From assembly GCF_963677315.1 (NCBI RefSeq), contig NZ_OY781939.1:1054001-1118000 (forward strand): 64,000 nucleotides of DNA, in the 5' to 3' direction. The position numbers were made by a program, and so were the translations under genes. How positions within the stretch are numbered: position 1 is the stretch's first letter; each line of letters starts with the position of its first letter. The stretch is from an uncultured Sphaerochaeta sp. GTDB taxonomy: Bacteria; Spirochaetota; Spirochaetia; Sphaerochaetales; Sphaerochaetaceae. Shown here piece by piece: positions 1-8,972 of this stretch. Under the pieces are notes generated by a model. It saw nothing but the letters and a program-made list of their open reading frames with translations. It had not been told where the DNA came from and did no database searches.

Positions 1-472
1 GCTGTGCTCTCTCTCGATCAAGAAATCGTTTGAAGGAAAGCCCTTCTCTCCCCCTACAGCGAAAGAAACGTAACAGCAGTGGTGCCTTGATAAACAATAT
101 ATGGTCACACAAAGGCTCCAAGCCCATACGCCCAAGAAGCGCAGCATTGAGAATGAGTGCTGGCTTTTGCTCCTCTCTTGCCTCCCAGATAAGACGTTTA
201 CACGTTTCAACCATCTTTGGGTGGGTTATCGATTCGAGCTCCCTCAGTTTTTCAGTGTTGCTGAACACCAGTGTTCCGAGTGCTTTTCTGTCGACCTCTC
301 CACTGTTTATGATCGACTGGCCGAAGGCTTTCCTCAGAGCAGCCTTGCTCTCATTGAGTGCATCATGCCCCAAGGAGTCAACATCGACCACTTGGCAACC
401 AAAAGAGGCAAATACCTTTGCATACTGGTCCTTACCGGCACATGCCCTACCGGTCAACCCGATAACCATCAT
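1..472 (-). CDS. coaE: Dephospho-CoA kinase, partial (3' end beyond window)
   Basis: Last step of coenzyme A synthesis, phosphorylating dephospho-CoA at the ribose 3'-OH. I translated this edge ORF by hand: it starts MMVIGLTGRACAGKDQ and runs through VVDVDSLGHDAL (acid motif after strand 2), ITHPKMVE and a lid-like RFFRCRGREGLSFKRFLDRE, which is the CoaE order of motifs. About 157 of roughly 200 residues are present; the C-terminus lies off the left edge. The first ATG overlaps the polA stop codon (TGATG), so it is translationally coupled to polA. The P-loop is unusual: the Ser/Thr after GK is Asp (GKDQ), and the loop reads GRACAGKD rather than the usual GGIASGKS type. The family call is firm; activity with this P-loop is not proven by sequence. 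Confidence 0.85.
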   Translation of the reverse strand, partial: MMVIGLTGRACAGKDQYAKVFASFGCQVVDVDSLGHDALNESKAALRKAFGQSIINSGEVDRKALGTLVFSNTEKLRELESITHPKMVETCKRLIWEAREEQKPALILNAALLGRMGLEPLCDHILFIKAPLLLRFFRCRGREGLSFKRFLDRERAQ

Positions 473-3312
473 CAGTGTATATCTCCCCAGTTGTCCCCAA
501 CCTCGATACTGGTCTTCAACGGGATACTGAGCTTTACCGCCCCTTCCAGAGCTTCCTGTACTACGTGTTTTGTCTCTTCCACCTCATCATCAGGCACTTC
601 GAATACCAGTTCGTCATGGATCTGAAGCAGCAAGGTGGCCTTGAGTCCTTTTTCCTTGATGGATGCAGAAATACGGAGCATTGCAAGCTTCATGATATCA
701 GCCGCTGTCCCCTGGATAACCGTATTTACCGCGATACGCTGCGCTTTCGCACGCTCGACGGCACTCCTGCTGTTGATCTCGGTGATGGTTCTCACATGCC
801 CAAGCAAAGTCCTTACATAGCCATCCTTCTCTGCGCGGCTCCTTGTGGATTCTACAAAGGCCTGGACCCCACTATAGCGCTGGAAGTATTGATCGATGAA
901 TTGCTTCGCTTCGCTGTGAGATATCTTGAGGTCCTTCGCCAGGCTATGGGTCCCCATACCGTACATGACACCGAAGTTGATTGTCTTGGCAATACGGCGT
1001 TGATCGGAGGAGACTTCGGCGAGGGGAACATCGAAGATCAAGCTCGCGGTAGAACGATGCACGTCCACACCCTCTTCAAATGCTCTCTTGAGCCCTGGGT
1101 CGTCAGCCATATGTGCCAATACCACAAGCTCAATCTGTGAGTAGTCAGCAGAGAGGAATCGATGTCCTTTCTTTGGAATGAACGCAGAACGGATTCTTCT
1201 CCCCTCTTCGGTCCTAACAGGAATGTTCTGGAGGTTGGGGTCCTTGCAAGAGAGTCTTCCTGTTTCAGTGCCTGTCTGGCTGAATGAAGGGTGAATCCTG
1301 CCGGTTTCAGCATTGATCTGAAGGGGAAGCTTGTCGATATAGGTACTCTTGAGCTTATTGAGCATCCGGTATTGCAAGATCAAGGCAACTTCCCGGTAGG
1401 TCTCCTGCAAAGGCTCCAGTACTTCAGTTGCAGTGGAGAATCCTGAGCGGGTCTTGGCACCGGTAGGAATCTCACGCTCTACAAAAAGCACTTCCTGCAA
1501 TTGCTGTGGGGAGTTCAGGTTGAAACTATGCCCACAGATGGAGAAAATCTCCTCCTTGATGACATCAATGCGCTTCTCAAACTCCTGGGAGAGAGGCTCT
1601 ATTCGACTTCTCTCCAAGTAAATACCCGCAAGTTCCATGTTTGCAATGATCAGGAGCAAGGGCATTTCAATGTCATTGAGTAAATCAAGCAAGCCTCTTG
1701 CCTTGAGAAGTTCCAGGAACACCTCATAGAGGCGGAAGGTCACATCAGCATCCTCTGCACCATAGAACACCACCTGGTCCAAGGGGATATCACTCAACAA
1801 TTTTCCTTTTGGCACAATATCGCTGTAGCGGACCGTCTTATGCTCCAAATACTTCTCTGCAAGATAGTCCATATTGAATACCGAGGTACTATCCAACAAC
1901 CATGCTGCAACCATGGTATCGAAGACAACGCGCTTGGGAACCACCCCCCAACGCACCAATACCTTGTAGTCGTACTTGAAATTCTGCCCGATAAGCGAGA
2001 GTTTCCCACTCCCGAGATAGTCGGCAAGTAAGTCACGCACCTCATCGACTGGCAGGAGTTCCTTTCCCTCATGCACCAAGGGAACATAGTAGGCTTTCTC
2101 TGCCTCATTGGTGAATGAAAAACCAATAACATCGGCAACCATCTCATCAATACTGGTCGTTTCAAGATCGAATGCTACTGGTTTTCCTGCCTTCTCATAT
2201 GATGCAAGCAACTCAGAAAGTGCTTTTATCGTTGTCACGGCCTCATATGAACCGTTCTTGGAGGCTTTCTTCACAGGCTTTTCAGGAAGGAACGAGGAGG
2301 CATCCCCTCCCGAGGCCCGTCCAAGTTCCTTGAGTATGGTCCGCATCCCAATCTCCTGGAACAGGGGTATGGCTGCCTCATAGTCTACATCCTTGACCAA
2401 GTACTGATCAGTATCGAAGGTTTCGACATTGAATAAATCACGCCTGAGCACGACCAGACTCTTGCTCAGATGCGCGTTCTCCTTTCCTTCCAACAACTTC
2501 TTCTGCAAGCCGGGAGCAACCAGCTTTATATGTTCATAGATACCGTCAAGGGTACCAAATTGCTGCAAGAGCTTTGCAGCCCCTTTCTCCCCAATCCCTT
2601 TTACCCCTGGGATATTATCCGAAGAATCCCCCAACAGGGAGAGGTAATCGACTATCTGGGAGGGTTTAATCCCAAGCATCTCCTCAACTTCATTGTCTCC
2701 CATCAATTGGTAGAACTTTTCATTCTTCTTTGCTGGTCTCAACGCAAAGGTATGTTCATCCACCAATTGGAGCAAGTCCTTGTCACCAGTAAACATGATG
2801 GCATCAATTCCATGTCGGGTCGCTTCCTCGCTCAAGGTGGCGATAATGTCATCGGCCTCATACCCCTCCATCGTGATGGAGGGAATCTTCAAGGCCTTGA
2901 GGATGTTGTTGATAATGGGTACCTGAGTATGGAGGTCCTCTGGTGCGGCATCCCTGGTTGCTTTATAAGGTTCATACATAATATGGCGGAATGTCTTCTC
3001 CTTACCGTCCATTGCAACCACCAGATAGTCTGGTGAGTATTCACGTATCAACTTCAGGACCGTGGAGAAGAATCCATATACTGCAGATATGTTGTTTCCC
3101 TGGGTATCTTGCATTGGATTCCTGAAAAATCCGTAGTAGGAGCGGTAGATCAGGCCATAGCCATCAATAATATACAATTTCTTTCGATCGCTGAGCGTTG
3201 TGGACTCCTTCTTTTTCTCGTCCTGCTTAGGTGGTACGGAAAGGGGTCTATCCTTTGACTCCTTTTGTAACTTCTCTTGATCAAAATCCTGACTGGAAAA
3301 CAGTTCATCCAT
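472..3312 (-). CDS. polA: DNA polymerase I
   Basis: Gap-filling and Okazaki-fragment polymerase, 946 residues, full length. A charged N-terminal extension of about 45 residues precedes the 5'-3' nuclease domain (KLYIIDGYGLIYRSYYGF). The 3'-5' exonuclease domain keeps its acidic residues (VAFDLETTS, LIGQNFKYDYK, YGAEDADVTF), so proofreading is probably active, unlike Taq-type enzymes. The polymerase domain has motif A (FLSADYSQIELVVLAHM), motif B (RRIAKTINFGVMYGMG) and motif C (QIHDELVFEV). The ATG is preceded by a GGGGG-type ribosome site. The gene overlaps the upstream PhnP-like gene by 8 bases and coaE by 1, so the three form an operon. Confidence 0.97.
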   Translation of the reverse strand: MDELFSSQDFDQEKLQKESKDRPLSVPPKQDEKKKESTTLSDRKKLYIIDGYGLIYRSYYGFFRNPMQDTQGNNISAVYGFFSTVLKLIREYSPDYLVVAMDGKEKTFRHIMYEPYKATRDAAPEDLHTQVPIINNILKALKIPSITMEGYEADDIIATLSEEATRHGIDAIMFTGDKDLLQLVDEHTFALRPAKKNEKFYQLMGDNEVEEMLGIKPSQIVDYLSLLGDSSDNIPGVKGIGEKGAAKLLQQFGTLDGIYEHIKLVAPGLQKKLLEGKENAHLSKSLVVLRRDLFNVETFDTDQYLVKDVDYEAAIPLFQEIGMRTILKELGRASGGDASSFLPEKPVKKASKNGSYEAVTTIKALSELLASYEKAGKPVAFDLETTSIDEMVADVIGFSFTNEAEKAYYVPLVHEGKELLPVDEVRDLLADYLGSGKLSLIGQNFKYDYKVLVRWGVVPKRVVFDTMVAAWLLDSTSVFNMDYLAEKYLEHKTVRYSDIVPKGKLLSDIPLDQVVFYGAEDADVTFRLYEVFLELLKARGLLDLLNDIEMPLLLIIANMELAGIYLERSRIEPLSQEFEKRIDVIKEEIFSICGHSFNLNSPQQLQEVLFVEREIPTGAKTRSGFSTATEVLEPLQETYREVALILQYRMLNKLKSTYIDKLPLQINAETGRIHPSFSQTGTETGRLSCKDPNLQNIPVRTEEGRRIRSAFIPKKGHRFLSADYSQIELVVLAHMADDPGLKRAFEEGVDVHRSTASLIFDVPLAEVSSDQRRIAKTINFGVMYGMGTHSLAKDLKISHSEAKQFIDQYFQRYSGVQAFVESTRSRAEKDGYVRTLLGHVRTITEINSRSAVERAKAQRIAVNTVIQGTAADIMKLAMLRISASIKEKGLKATLLLQIHDELVFEVPDDEVEETKHVVQEALEGAVKLSIPLKTSIEVGDNWGDIH

Positions 3313-4087
3313 GGTATCCCCCTATGGTTAACGAGAGCGTATCATAAGCCACATGGATATGAGATGGAAGTTCATCTTCCAGCTTTTGGTGGCTTACATT
3401 ATGGCTGAGATGGGTGAAATAGGCACGCTTTGCGCCAACAAATTCTACAAAGGCCTTTGCCTCGAATACACTGTAGTGAGTTGGATGCGGCCAATATCGC
3501 AAGGCACCCACAACAAGAGTATCGAGTCCTCTAAAGTAGGGAAGACTCTCAGGCGGTACTTCGCTACAGTCGGTTGCATAGGCAAAGTCTCCAATCCTGA
3601 ACGCAAAAATCTCCCGTTTGCCGTGCAGAATGGGAAGGGGGACCACCGTGAAGGGGCCAATCTCAATCGCTTCATATGCCTTCATGGTATTGAGCTGAAG
3701 ATGAGGCACCCCACCTGCGATCGTACTCCCGGTAAGCACATAGGGAAAGCGGTCAGTCATCGCATGCTTTACTTCATCCTGACAGTATACAGGCAACACT
3801 TGATCCTTACAGAAGACCCTTAGGTCGTCAATACCATTAAAATGATCTGCATGGTCATGGGTATACAGCACTGCATCAAGATGGGAAATATCAGCTCTAA
3901 GCGCTTGCAGACGAAACTCCGGGGTGGTATCGACCAAGAGGGAGTGATCCCCACTCCTGATGAGGATACTGGAGCGAAAACGTTTATCCCGAGGGTCGCT
4001 GGAAGTACAGACAGGGCATTTACAGCCTATAACAGGAACACCATGGCTTGTTCCTGTCCCAAGAAAGATTACTTCAAATGGAATCAT
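3305..4087 (-). CDS. PhnP-like metallo-beta-lactamase-fold phosphodiesterase
   Basis: A 260-residue MBL-fold hydrolase of the PhnP type. It starts with FLGTGTSHGVPVIGCKCPVC, including the CxCxxC cluster that binds a structural zinc in PhnP, and has the metal-binding motif THDHADHFNGIDDLR. Later histidines (ILHGKRE, YATDCSE, THLSH) fit the remaining metal ligands. PhnP of E. coli opens 5-phosphoribosyl 1,2-cyclic phosphate, but no phosphonate-lyase genes are nearby, so the substrate here is open; cyclic nucleotide or RNA-derived phosphates are possible. The start overlaps the preceding stop in an ATGA. Located upstream of polA and coaE in one operon. Confidence 0.82.
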   Translation of the reverse strand: MIPFEVIFLGTGTSHGVPVIGCKCPVCTSSDPRDKRFRSSILIRSGDHSLLVDTTPEFRLQALRADISHLDAVLYTHDHADHFNGIDDLRVFCKDQVLPVYCQDEVKHAMTDRFPYVLTGSTIAGGVPHLQLNTMKAYEAIEIGPFTVVPLPILHGKREIFAFRIGDFAYATDCSEVPPESLPYFRGLDTLVVGALRYWPHPTHYSVFEAKAFVEFVGAKRAYFTHLSHNVSHQKLEDELPSHIHVAYDTLSLTIGGYHG

Positions 4088-4413
4088 TGGGCACGTTCCG
4101 TCACTTGCATCACTGCAGATTCAAGAGCCTGTTGTCCATCCTTTGCAGCATCCTTCAACTGCTCTCGGACTTCAGGGCTGGAAAGGAGTTCCTGCAATCG
4201 GGCAAACGACTCCCTTGAGAAATCTGGGTTGCCTTGTGCCTGTTCGCTGATCACATCGAGAACCTGGGCATTCACCGATCCTTCGCGAAGGGCAAAGCTG
4301 ACACCAAGAAACTGCATTCCCATACTGGGAATAAAGAAATACATCACAAAAAAGCTCAATACTGCAGCAATTACAGCTGACAGAAATGCGTGAAAAAACC
4401 CTCTTCTTGCCAT
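4084..4413 (-). CDS. Small membrane-anchored protein of unknown function
   Basis: 109 residues. A basic N-terminus (MARRGFFH) leads into one strongly hydrophobic segment at about residues 8-30, followed by a mostly polar, helical C-terminal part with many Gln, Glu and Ala (residues 45-109). This looks like a single-pass inner-membrane protein with a soluble tail. It is the first gene of the operon ending phnP-like/polA/coaE, and its stop overlaps the next start (ATGA). I do not recognise a family. Confidence 0.7.
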   Translation of the reverse strand: MARRGFFHAFLSAVIAAVLSFFVMYFFIPSMGMQFLGVSFALREGSVNAQVLDVISEQAQGNPDFSRESFARLQELLSSPEVREQLKDAAKDGQQALESAVMQVTERAQ

Positions 4414-4466
4414 GGTGATTCTCCTGAGACTACTCTACCATACTTGGACAAAGGCGAAAAGCAACA

Positions 4467-4490
4467 CAGGCCCGGATTTCTCCGGGCCTG
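4467..4490 (-). terminator. Intrinsic terminator of the barrel gene
   Basis: Perfect 10-bp stem CAGGCCCGGA/TCCGGGCCTG with a 4-nt loop. On the minus strand it follows the stop of the barrel gene at 4513 and is followed by a T-containing tract (GTTGCTTTT). It separates that gene from the operon at 4413. Confidence 0.8.
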
Positions 4491-4512
4491 CGGGTAATAT
4501 ACAAAGGTACTA

Positions 4513-5145
4513 TTAGAAAAGTGAGAACAAGAGAGAAACTCCAACCTTTCCATTATCAATATCTCCGCTAAAGAGTTTGTTAACCTCTGCGGCATTCTTG
4601 AAGGTATATTCTGTATCCAGCGTGTAGTTCAAGCCGAGCATAAGATTGCCTAGATTGAAGTCAACGGTAGCTCGGTAAGCGACCGGTGAGTTTATAAATG
4701 CCTCACCAAAATCATCCATGGATTCAACAGAACCAGTTTCTGCAATAATCTGAGCTTTCCCTGCATCATCAATGAGCACGCGGAAGCGTGGGCCCATGCC
4801 AAATCCAAGACGAGCAATCCCCAGAAGATCCATCGAGACACCAGCTGTTGTGAGAGCGGAAATCTCGGTATATTCATTCGAGGAAGAATCGGTATAGGTT
4901 CCAAAGGTACCTACTACATCCACTTCAGCAATGAGCAACTTCACGCGGAGATCAGCACCCAAGGTGTAGTTCTTGAAATCACCCATACCTTCCCAAGAAT
5001 CTGCTTCAATTTCTTGTTTGATATCTCCCAGCGTCTGGTTGTACTGCGCAGTTGCACCCAAACTCAGATCAACAACAGCAGCACTCAGTGCTGTAGGTAG
5101 CATCACACATACGATGAGCAGTAATACCATGCTTTTTTTCTTCAT
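4513..5145 (-). CDS. Small outer-membrane beta-barrel protein
   Basis: 210 residues with a clear signal peptide (MKKKSMVLLLIVCVMLPTAL, cleavage near LSA-A). The mature part is rich in alternating hydrophobic/polar strands (DLSLGATAQY, YTLGADLRVKLLIAEVDVVG, RATVDFNLGNLMLGLNYTL) and ends VSLLFSLF, the terminal aromatic signature used by the BAM machinery. It resembles in layout the next upstream gene (5199-5819), so the two look like diverged tandem copies. Function unknown; an outer-membrane porin-like or structural barrel is the best reading. The start has AAAGGGG upstream and a striking dyad at 5160-5176. Confidence 0.75.
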   Translation of the reverse strand: MKKKSMVLLLIVCVMLPTALSAAVVDLSLGATAQYNQTLGDIKQEIEADSWEGMGDFKNYTLGADLRVKLLIAEVDVVGTFGTYTDSSSNEYTEISALTTAGVSMDLLGIARLGFGMGPRFRVLIDDAGKAQIIAETGSVESMDDFGEAFINSPVAYRATVDFNLGNLMLGLNYTLDTEYTFKNAAEVNKLFSGDIDNGKVGVSLLFSLF

Positions 5146-5159
5146 TTCATAACCCCTTT

Positions 5160-5186
5160 TGTCATTACTTATGACACATTACTTAT
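5160..5186. promoter_or_regulatory. Dyad plus direct repeat just upstream of the barrel gene
   Basis: Plus-strand TGTCAT-TACTT-ATGACA (5160-5176) is a perfect 6-5-6 inverted repeat, 14 bases from the start codon at 5145. The 10-mer CATTACTTAT occurs at 5163-5172 and again at 5177-5186, a 14-nt period. This could be a repressor site or a 5'-UTR element. No regulator can be assigned from sequence. Confidence 0.4.
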
Positions 5187-5198
5187 TGCGTACTAAAT

Positions 5199-5819
5199 TT
5201 AGAACATTTTCAGTGCCAGCGCAAGGGAGAGGGAGGCCTTATCCACAGCAAATATGCCCCACCACTGACTTGAGGTAAACACTGAACCCAATGTTGCACT
5301 ACTTTCCATCAACCATCTAGCCCTGATTCCCACAGGACCAACTTCAGAACCCAACCCGACCTGAAGATAGACCGGACTTTCGTACATCGCCTCTGTAAAG
5401 GTTTTTTCCTCAGCATCAGCACGTTCTCCATCTGCGAGTTCATAAAATGCGCGGGGACTGCTTGAAGAGGTCGGCATATAGGTAACACTGGGGCCAGCGC
5501 CGAACTCCAGGGCAAGTACTGAACCAAGAACGGGCAGACTCACTGATCCCATTCCAATCAGGAGGACTCCCTGTGCATCATCACTACAAGTAATGGGATA
5601 TACCATGGCCTGGCCTTGCAGGAATGCAAGACGTGCACTCAATTCCCCTGAGAACATCCAATTATCTGGATCCTTGAATCCAAGGGAAATATCACCTGCT
5701 TCTTCAGGTGAGTAGGTGGCACCGAAGCCAAGGCTTACATTGAGTAAGCTCCTTGCACCGATAGCGGAAGGAACCATGAGGATCATGATGATAATGAGAA
5801 TAAGTGAACTTTTGCGCAT
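5199..5819 (-). CDS. Outer-membrane beta-barrel-like protein
   Basis: 206 residues from the ATG at 5819, which I prefer because the signal peptide begins there (MRKSSLILIIIMILMVPSAI, cleavage near IGA) and an AGGAG lies 12 bases upstream; an upstream in-frame start would add 14 non-signal residues. The mature part has amphipathic strands (NVSLGFGATYSP, LALEFGAGPSVTYMP, VGPVGIRARWLM) and ends ALALKMF with a terminal Phe. It precedes the related barrel gene on the same strand by about 50 bases. Likely an outer-membrane barrel; no specific function is visible. Confidence 0.7.
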   Translation of the reverse strand: MRKSSLILIIIMILMVPSAIGARSLLNVSLGFGATYSPEEAGDISLGFKDPDNWMFSGELSARLAFLQGQAMVYPITCSDDAQGVLLIGMGSVSLPVLGSVLALEFGAGPSVTYMPTSSSSPRAFYELADGERADAEEKTFTEAMYESPVYLQVGLGSEVGPVGIRARWLMESSATLGSVFTSSQWWGIFAVDKASLSLALALKMF

Positions 5820-5903
5820 ACAGTTTAGCAACTCCTCACCTGTATAACAGCTATGAGGCAAAGAAGCTACAAAAGAAAAGCAATTTTTTATTTGGTTCTT
5901 ATA

Positions 5904-7817
5904 TTACTCTGCTAGCGTTTCCAACTCTTGTTGCCAGAGAGCCACAGAGGAATCACTACTCATCCGCCAATCCCCACGGGGAGAAAGGGAGACCGATCCA
6001 ATTTTCGGACCATCAGGGAGACAGGACCGCTTGAATTGTTGACTGAAGAACCGCCGATAGAATGTTTTCAACCAGCCAAGGATGAAATCTGGTTCATAGA
6101 TATCGGCAAACGCATACTTGGCCAACCTGTACACCTTTGCGGGACTGTATCCAAATCGAACCACTTGGTAAAGAAAGAAATCATGGAGTTCATATGGTCC
6201 CACAAGATCTTCAGTCACCTGGCTGATCGTTCCATCGCCCTTTGCAGGAAGCAGCTCAGGGCTAACAGGGGTATCCACAACATCCAGCAATACTTTCTTC
6301 AATGAGGGCTCGCTGATCATGGCAATGTATGCAACCAGATGTCTGACCAAGGTCTTGGGAACTGAGGCATTCACCCCGTACATCGACATATGGTCTCCGT
6401 TGTACGTTGCCCAACCAAGAGCAAGCTCAGAGAGGTCTCCCGTTCCAATAACCAACCCACCCCTCTTATTGGCAAGATCCATTAGGACCTGGGTACGCTC
6501 ACGTGCCTGGCTATTCTCATAGGTGACATCGGTAACAGCAGGGTCATGACCAATATCCTTGAAGTGTTGGCCTACTGCCTTCGAGATGGAGATGGTCAAC
6601 AATTCCACACCAAGCGCTTTGGCGAGCTTGGTGGCATTCCCCTTGGTGCGCTTGGTGGTACCGAAACCTGGCATGGTCACAGCGAGGATCCCACTCCTGG
6701 GAAGATTGAGGGCATCGAAAGCCCTTACACAGACAAGCAAGGCCAAGGTAGAGTCCAGCCCTCCTGACAGCCCCACGATTACCCGTTTCGCCTTCGTGTG
6801 CTCGAGTCGTTTCTTCAACCCAAGGGACTGCAAGGTCAGAATCTTTTCACATCGTGCGGTCCTCGTCTGCTCATCGGAGGGAACAAACGGATTCCTATCA
6901 AACTTCCGGGTCAAGGAGCAGTCGCGCTCCTCAAGGGCAAATGGTATGCGTTGATAAGCACGGTCATCGTAGCCAAAACTCTGCCTACGGATTCTCTCCA
7001 AGGCAAGTTTCTGGACATCTATCTCTGTTACAAGGAGAGAGTCACTCACCCCACTCTCTTCAGCAAGCTTATGACCATCCTCATAGATCAGGTTATGGGG
7101 AGAGAACACAAGATCAGTAGTGGACTCACCCTCACCTGCATCGCTGTAAAGATATGCACAGAGCAATCGAGCACTCTGGGTTTCCACGAGTGAACGACGA
7201 TACTCCTCCTTTCCGACCAACTCATCACTTGCAGAACAGTTGGTAATGACCGTCGCACCAGCAACTGCATGATCAGTACTGGGAGCGCGTGGAACCCAAA
7301 GGTCCTCACATACTTCACAGGCAATCACGAACTCGGGAAAGTTGGTGCAGGTAAAGAGTAAGCGTGTACCGAAGTAGGTACGCTGACCAAGAAACTCCAT
7401 TTCAATATTCTCATCAGAGGGAACACGGAACCAACGCTTCTCATAGAACTCAAGATAGTTTGGCAGGTGTTGCTTGGGCACCATGCCAAGAATGCGTCCA
7501 CCCTGGACTACTACAGCACAGTTGTACAAGCGTCCATGGAGTGGAACAAGAGAGCCAAAGACCACCAGAAGGTCGCTATTCCTGCTCTCTTCAACCACGT
7601 TGGCTATTGCATCAACAGCTCCGTTCTGTAAGGACTTCTGAAGGAAAAGATCAGCGCAGGTGTAGGCAGTAGTTACCAGCTCGGGCAGTACAAGGAGCCG
7701 AACTTCCCTCTCAACTGCTGAACGCATAAGTGCAACAATGGATGCTGTATTATGAATGGGATCCGCTACGCGAACGGAGGCCGAGGCAACTGCACATTTG
7801 ACAAACCCGTCTTTCAT
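5904..7817 (-). CDS. nadE: Glutamine-dependent NAD(+) synthetase
   Basis: 637 residues, two-domain enzyme that amidates nicotinic acid adenine dinucleotide. The N-terminal nitrilase-like glutaminase (about 1-285) has the catalytic set: Glu in LLVLPELVTTAYTC, Lys in PKQHLPNYLEF and Cys in ACEVCEDLWVP. The C-terminal synthetase has the P-loop VGLSGGLDSTLALL near residue 352 and the conserved GTGDLSELALGWATYNGD. This is the long form, which produces its own ammonia. It starts 12 bases after the RNA methyltransferase gene with a GGGAG site, and ends a long minus-strand run that includes the exporter and two-component genes. Confidence 0.96.
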   Translation of the reverse strand: MKDGFVKCAVASASVRVADPIHNTASIVALMRSAVEREVRLLVLPELVTTAYTCADLFLQKSLQNGAVDAIANVVEESRNSDLLVVFGSLVPLHGRLYNCAVVVQGGRILGMVPKQHLPNYLEFYEKRWFRVPSDENIEMEFLGQRTYFGTRLLFTCTNFPEFVIACEVCEDLWVPRAPSTDHAVAGATVITNCSASDELVGKEEYRRSLVETQSARLLCAYLYSDAGEGESTTDLVFSPHNLIYEDGHKLAEESGVSDSLLVTEIDVQKLALERIRRQSFGYDDRAYQRIPFALEERDCSLTRKFDRNPFVPSDEQTRTARCEKILTLQSLGLKKRLEHTKAKRVIVGLSGGLDSTLALLVCVRAFDALNLPRSGILAVTMPGFGTTKRTKGNATKLAKALGVELLTISISKAVGQHFKDIGHDPAVTDVTYENSQARERTQVLMDLANKRGGLVIGTGDLSELALGWATYNGDHMSMYGVNASVPKTLVRHLVAYIAMISEPSLKKVLLDVVDTPVSPELLPAKGDGTISQVTEDLVGPYELHDFFLYQVVRFGYSPAKVYRLAKYAFADIYEPDFILGWLKTFYRRFFSQQFKRSCLPDGPKIGSVSLSPRGDWRMSSDSSVALWQQELETLAE

Positions 7818-7829
7818 GGTCTTTTCTCC

Positions 7830-8972
7830 CTATAGGTCAAGGATGGCAACGACTTCACTATGAAACGTCTGTGGATAGAGGTCGAACACCTTCACTTGGG
7901 TAAGAGTGTAGCCCTCAGAGGCAAATCGTTGCAAGTCTCGTCCCAGAGTCACACTGTTGCAAGAAACGTAGATAATACGTTGGCTCTTCCAGGAAGCGAT
8001 CAAGGAAGGGAGTGAGGCATCAAGACCAACCCTGGGAGGATCGACCACGACCGTATCCACAGAACCTGTCATCTCCTTGGCCCAACGCTCAACCGGTTCA
8101 CTATAGAACTCACTATCAGGAGTATGGCGATTGGCAAGGGAGAGGCACTGCCTCTGTCGCTCGACAGCAATCACACGCCTAAGCGGCTGCTGCAGAAAGG
8201 CACTGAAAGTTCCTACTCCACTGTAGAGATCCATAACAGTAGCCCCCACTGCGTGGGAGGCGACATAGCTTGTGAGGGCAGGAAGCAAGTATTCATTGGA
8301 TTGGAAGAACACCGATGCAGTAACAAAGAAGGTATGCCCTCCCACCGTGGTCTTGACCACTTCATCAAGCAAGGAGACATCATCATCACCACTGAAAGCA
8401 GGAACCTCAATGAATCCGCTTCTTCCCCCCTTGTTCGAGAACATCAGGGTTCTGGCAGCCTTGAACAGTCGCTCCGGGTTCGCAAGCAGTGCATTGAGCT
8501 TCTCAGAGAGTATAGGACAATGATCAATAGGCACCAAGGACTTGCTTTTTCGCCCGAGGAACCCTACCTTGCGCCCCGCAATATCCACATGGAAGCGTAC
8601 CCTGTTCCGGTACCCCCAAGCGGGGCCTGTCTCAAGACTTTCTGTACGGAAAGAAGCTGGGTCAATCCCTCCAAGCCTTTTGATGTTATCGAGGACGATG
8701 CCTTCCTTTAGAATCCCCTGAGCTGCATCCTTTGCATACTGAAAATCACAACCCCCACACACTCCCCAGTAGGGACATGGAGGGGTAATCCTCTCCTCAC
8801 TTGCATGGAGGATGGTTTGCAGGGTAGAGCGGATATACCCTGCCTTCTCCTGGAAGTCCCCTAGCTCGACCAACTCACCAGGGAGCACATCCATGACAAG
8901 GATACGTTTTCCTTCCTCACTGGTTGTAAGACCTGCTCCTCCCTGGATGAGCTTCTCAATCTGATAAGCCAT
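7830..8972 (-). CDS. RNA (uracil-5-)-methyltransferase, RlmD/RumA-like
   Basis: 380 residues from the ATG at 8972 (MAYQIEKLIQGGAGLT), which starts the short TRAM-like N-terminal region; a longer reading frame upstream overlaps the peptidase gene and is not needed. CPYWGVCGGCDF supplies the CX5CX2C part of an iron-sulfur site. The SAM domain has VMDLYSGVGTFSAFL and VVVDPPRVGLD, and the catalytic cysteine is in YVSCNSVTLGRDL. These are TrmA/RlmC/RlmD family motifs, methylating C5 of uridine in 23S rRNA or tRNA; the exact target cannot be told. Overlaps the pepF-like gene by 17 bases. Confidence 0.9.
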   Translation of the reverse strand: MAYQIEKLIQGGAGLTTSEEGKRILVMDVLPGELVELGDFQEKAGYIRSTLQTILHASEERITPPCPYWGVCGGCDFQYAKDAAQGILKEGIVLDNIKRLGGIDPASFRTESLETGPAWGYRNRVRFHVDIAGRKVGFLGRKSKSLVPIDHCPILSEKLNALLANPERLFKAARTLMFSNKGGRSGFIEVPAFSGDDDVSLLDEVVKTTVGGHTFFVTASVFFQSNEYLLPALTSYVASHAVGATVMDLYSGVGTFSAFLQQPLRRVIAVERQRQCLSLANRHTPDSEFYSEPVERWAKEMTGSVDTVVVDPPRVGLDASLPSLIASWKSQRIIYVSCNSVTLGRDLQRFASEGYTLTQVKVFDLYPQTFHSEVVAILDL

